This document shows positions 62,765 through 64,000 of a DNA stretch of 64,000 nt, piece after piece (the first letter of the stretch is position 1; each line of letters starts with the position of its first letter). Source of the DNA: Coriaria nepalensis (taxonomy: Eukaryota; Streptophyta; Magnoliopsida; Cucurbitales; Coriariaceae); NCBI GenBank assembly GCA_027186245.1, contig CP114481.1:46531501-46595500 (forward strand), in the 5' to 3' direction. The position numbers and the translations under genes were made by a program. A model generated the notes under the pieces. It was not told the origin of the DNA, did not search any database, and saw nothing but the letters and a program-made list of their open reading frames with translations.

Positions 62765-64000
62765 AAGTGTGCATTCGTTTAACCTTAAAATCATTTCAAT
62801 GAGTCATTTCAACTCAATATCTTCTTTCAAAGCAAGTCGAACGAATTTTATTTTTGCACTACAAACACAAGTTTTGTGCATAACTTGCAAATGATCAATG
62901 CAAGGAAAGTGTGCATTCGTTTAACCTTAAAATCATTTCAATGAGTCATTTCAACTCAATATCTTCTTTCAAAGCAATTCGAACGAATTCTATTTTTTCA
63001 GTACAAACACAATTTTTGTGCCTAACTTGCAAATGATCAATGCAAGGAAAGTGTGCATTCGTTTAACCTTAAAATCATTTCAATGAGCAATTTCAAGTCA
63101 ATAACTTATTTCAAAGCAAGTCGAACGCATTCTATTTTTGCACTACAATCACAAGTTTTGTGCATAACTTGCAAATGATCAATGCAACGAAAGTGTGCAT
63201 TCGTTTAACCTTAAAATCATTTCAATGAGTCATTTCAAGTCAATATCTTCTTTCAAAGCAAGTCGAACGCATTTTATTTTTGCACTACAAACACAACTTT
63301 TGTGCATAACTTGCAAATGATCAATGCAAGGAAAGTGTGCATTCGTTTAACCTTAAAATCATTTCAATGAGTCATTTCAACTCAATATCTTCTTTCAAAG
63401 CGAGTCGAACGAATTTTATTCTTGCACTACAAACACAAGTTTTGTGCTTAACTTGCAAATGATCAATGCAAGGAAAGTGTGCATTCGTTTAACCTTAAAA
63501 TCATTTCAATGAGTCATTTCAACTCAATATCTTCTTTCAAAGCAAGTCGAACGAATTTTATTTTTGCACTACAAACACAAGTTTTGTGCATAACTTGCAA
63601 ATGATCAATGCAAGGAAAGTGTGCATTCGTTTAACCTTAAAATCATTTCAATGAGTCATTTCAACTCAATATCTTCTTTCAAAGCAATTCGAACGAATTC
63701 TATTTTTTCAATTCGAACACAACTTTTGTGCATAACTTGCAAATGATCAATGCAAGGAAAGTGTGCATTCGTTTATCCTTAAAATCATTTGAATGAGTCA
63801 TATCAACTCAATATCTTCTTTCAAAGCAATTCGAACGAATTCTATTTTTTCAGTACAAACACAATTTTTGTGCCTAACTTGCAAATGATCAATGCAAGGA
63901 AAGTGTGCATTCGTTTAACCTTAAAATCATTTCAATGAGTCATTTCAACTCAATATCTTCTTTCAAAGCAATTCGAACGAATTCAATTTTTGCACAACAA
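62765..64000. repeat. Start of the next 36-monomer (5112-bp) unit, cut by the window edge
   Basis: Monomers 443-451 follow the order of monomers 407-415 (57653-58888): GAATTTTATT, CAGTAC, B, TTTCAAGTC, GCGAG/TATTCTTGC, GAATTTTATT, TTCAATTCGAACAC, CATTTGAATG/CAGTAC, AATTCAATTT. Offsets are 5112 bp. The final monomer (63901-64000) ends at its position 100, so the array continues beyond the window. Confidence 0.82.

Larger units (their letters stand above)
1..64000. repeat. 142-bp tandem satellite array, whole window
   Basis: A monomer of 142 bp repeats head to tail in one orientation across the entire window, giving 450 full copies and a last partial copy at 63901-64000. The phase-1 motif AAGTGTGCATTCG, or a point variant, is found at 1, 143, 4261, 12781, 21301, 29821, 38341, 46861, 55381 and 63901, all equal to 1 modulo 142. 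No gene, transposon, microsatellite block, inversion or unique spacer interrupts it, and neither edge of the array is seen. Satellite arrays of this length with higher-order structure are typical of eukaryotic centromeres or pericentromeric heterochromatin; that location is inferred. The monomer length is near nucleosome core size. I do not recognise the sequence as a named satellite family. Confidence 0.98.

Noticed and set aside
1..64000. CRISPR array
   Set aside because: The repeats are 142 bp, abut directly and have no unique spacers; no cas genes are present.
1..64000. Telomeric or rDNA repeats
   Set aside because: There is no short G-rich telomere unit and no rRNA-like segment; the only period below the HORs is 142 bp.

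Overview
The whole 64 kb window is a single uninterrupted satellite DNA array. A 142-bp monomer, about one third G+C, is repeated head to tail in one orientation from the first base to the last: 450 complete monomers and a final partial one of 100 bases. I found no gene, RNA gene, transposon, inversion or unique spacer. Such an array points to a eukaryotic chromosome, most likely a centromeric or pericentromeric heterochromatic block in a long-read assembly. I do not recognise the monomer as any satellite I know (it is not primate alphoid or the Arabidopsis, rice or maize centromere repeat), so I do not name an organism or kingdom.

The register never drifts. Monomer k starts at 142(k-1)+1, and the same phase is found at every checkpoint from base 1 to base 63901, so monomers differ by substitution and there is no net insertion or deletion. 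Substitutions cluster at a few positions (about 40-60, 72, 80-86, 92-98, 101, 107, 116, 120 and 140 of the monomer) and define recurrent types. In the entries below, 'type A' has GAGTCATTTCAA at 37-48, 'type B' has GAGCAATTTCAAG with AATAACTTA after it, 'type C' has GAGTCAGTCCAAG, and 'type D' has GGTTCAGTCC with GCGTTC. The right half is either AAGTCGAACG or AATTCGAACG.

The monomer types recur in fixed order and form higher-order repeats (HORs), in successive domains: (1) 1-7668, a 20-monomer HOR (2840 bp) with a 15-monomer deletion form; (1b) 7669-10650, a transition region with a displaced block like domain 3 at 7953-9230; (2) 10651-22010, a 17/23-monomer HOR (2414/3266 bp); (3) 22011-30672, a 14- to 17-monomer HOR; (4) 30673-38482, a 21/20-monomer HOR; (5) 38483-40754, an 11-monomer repeat with a nested 4-monomer duplication; (6) 40755-64000, a complex region with periods of 5, 6, 8, 13, 27 and 36 monomers. 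All changes in HOR length are whole numbers of 142 bp, as expected from unequal crossing-over or similar in-register exchange. Two chimeric monomers (22011-22152 and 35359-35500) mark exchange points.

No protein-coding content is supported. The longest open stretches, 60 codons, begin at TTG and exist only where a variant monomer has lost one TAA stop. Since 142 is not a multiple of 3, no reading frame can run through the array.
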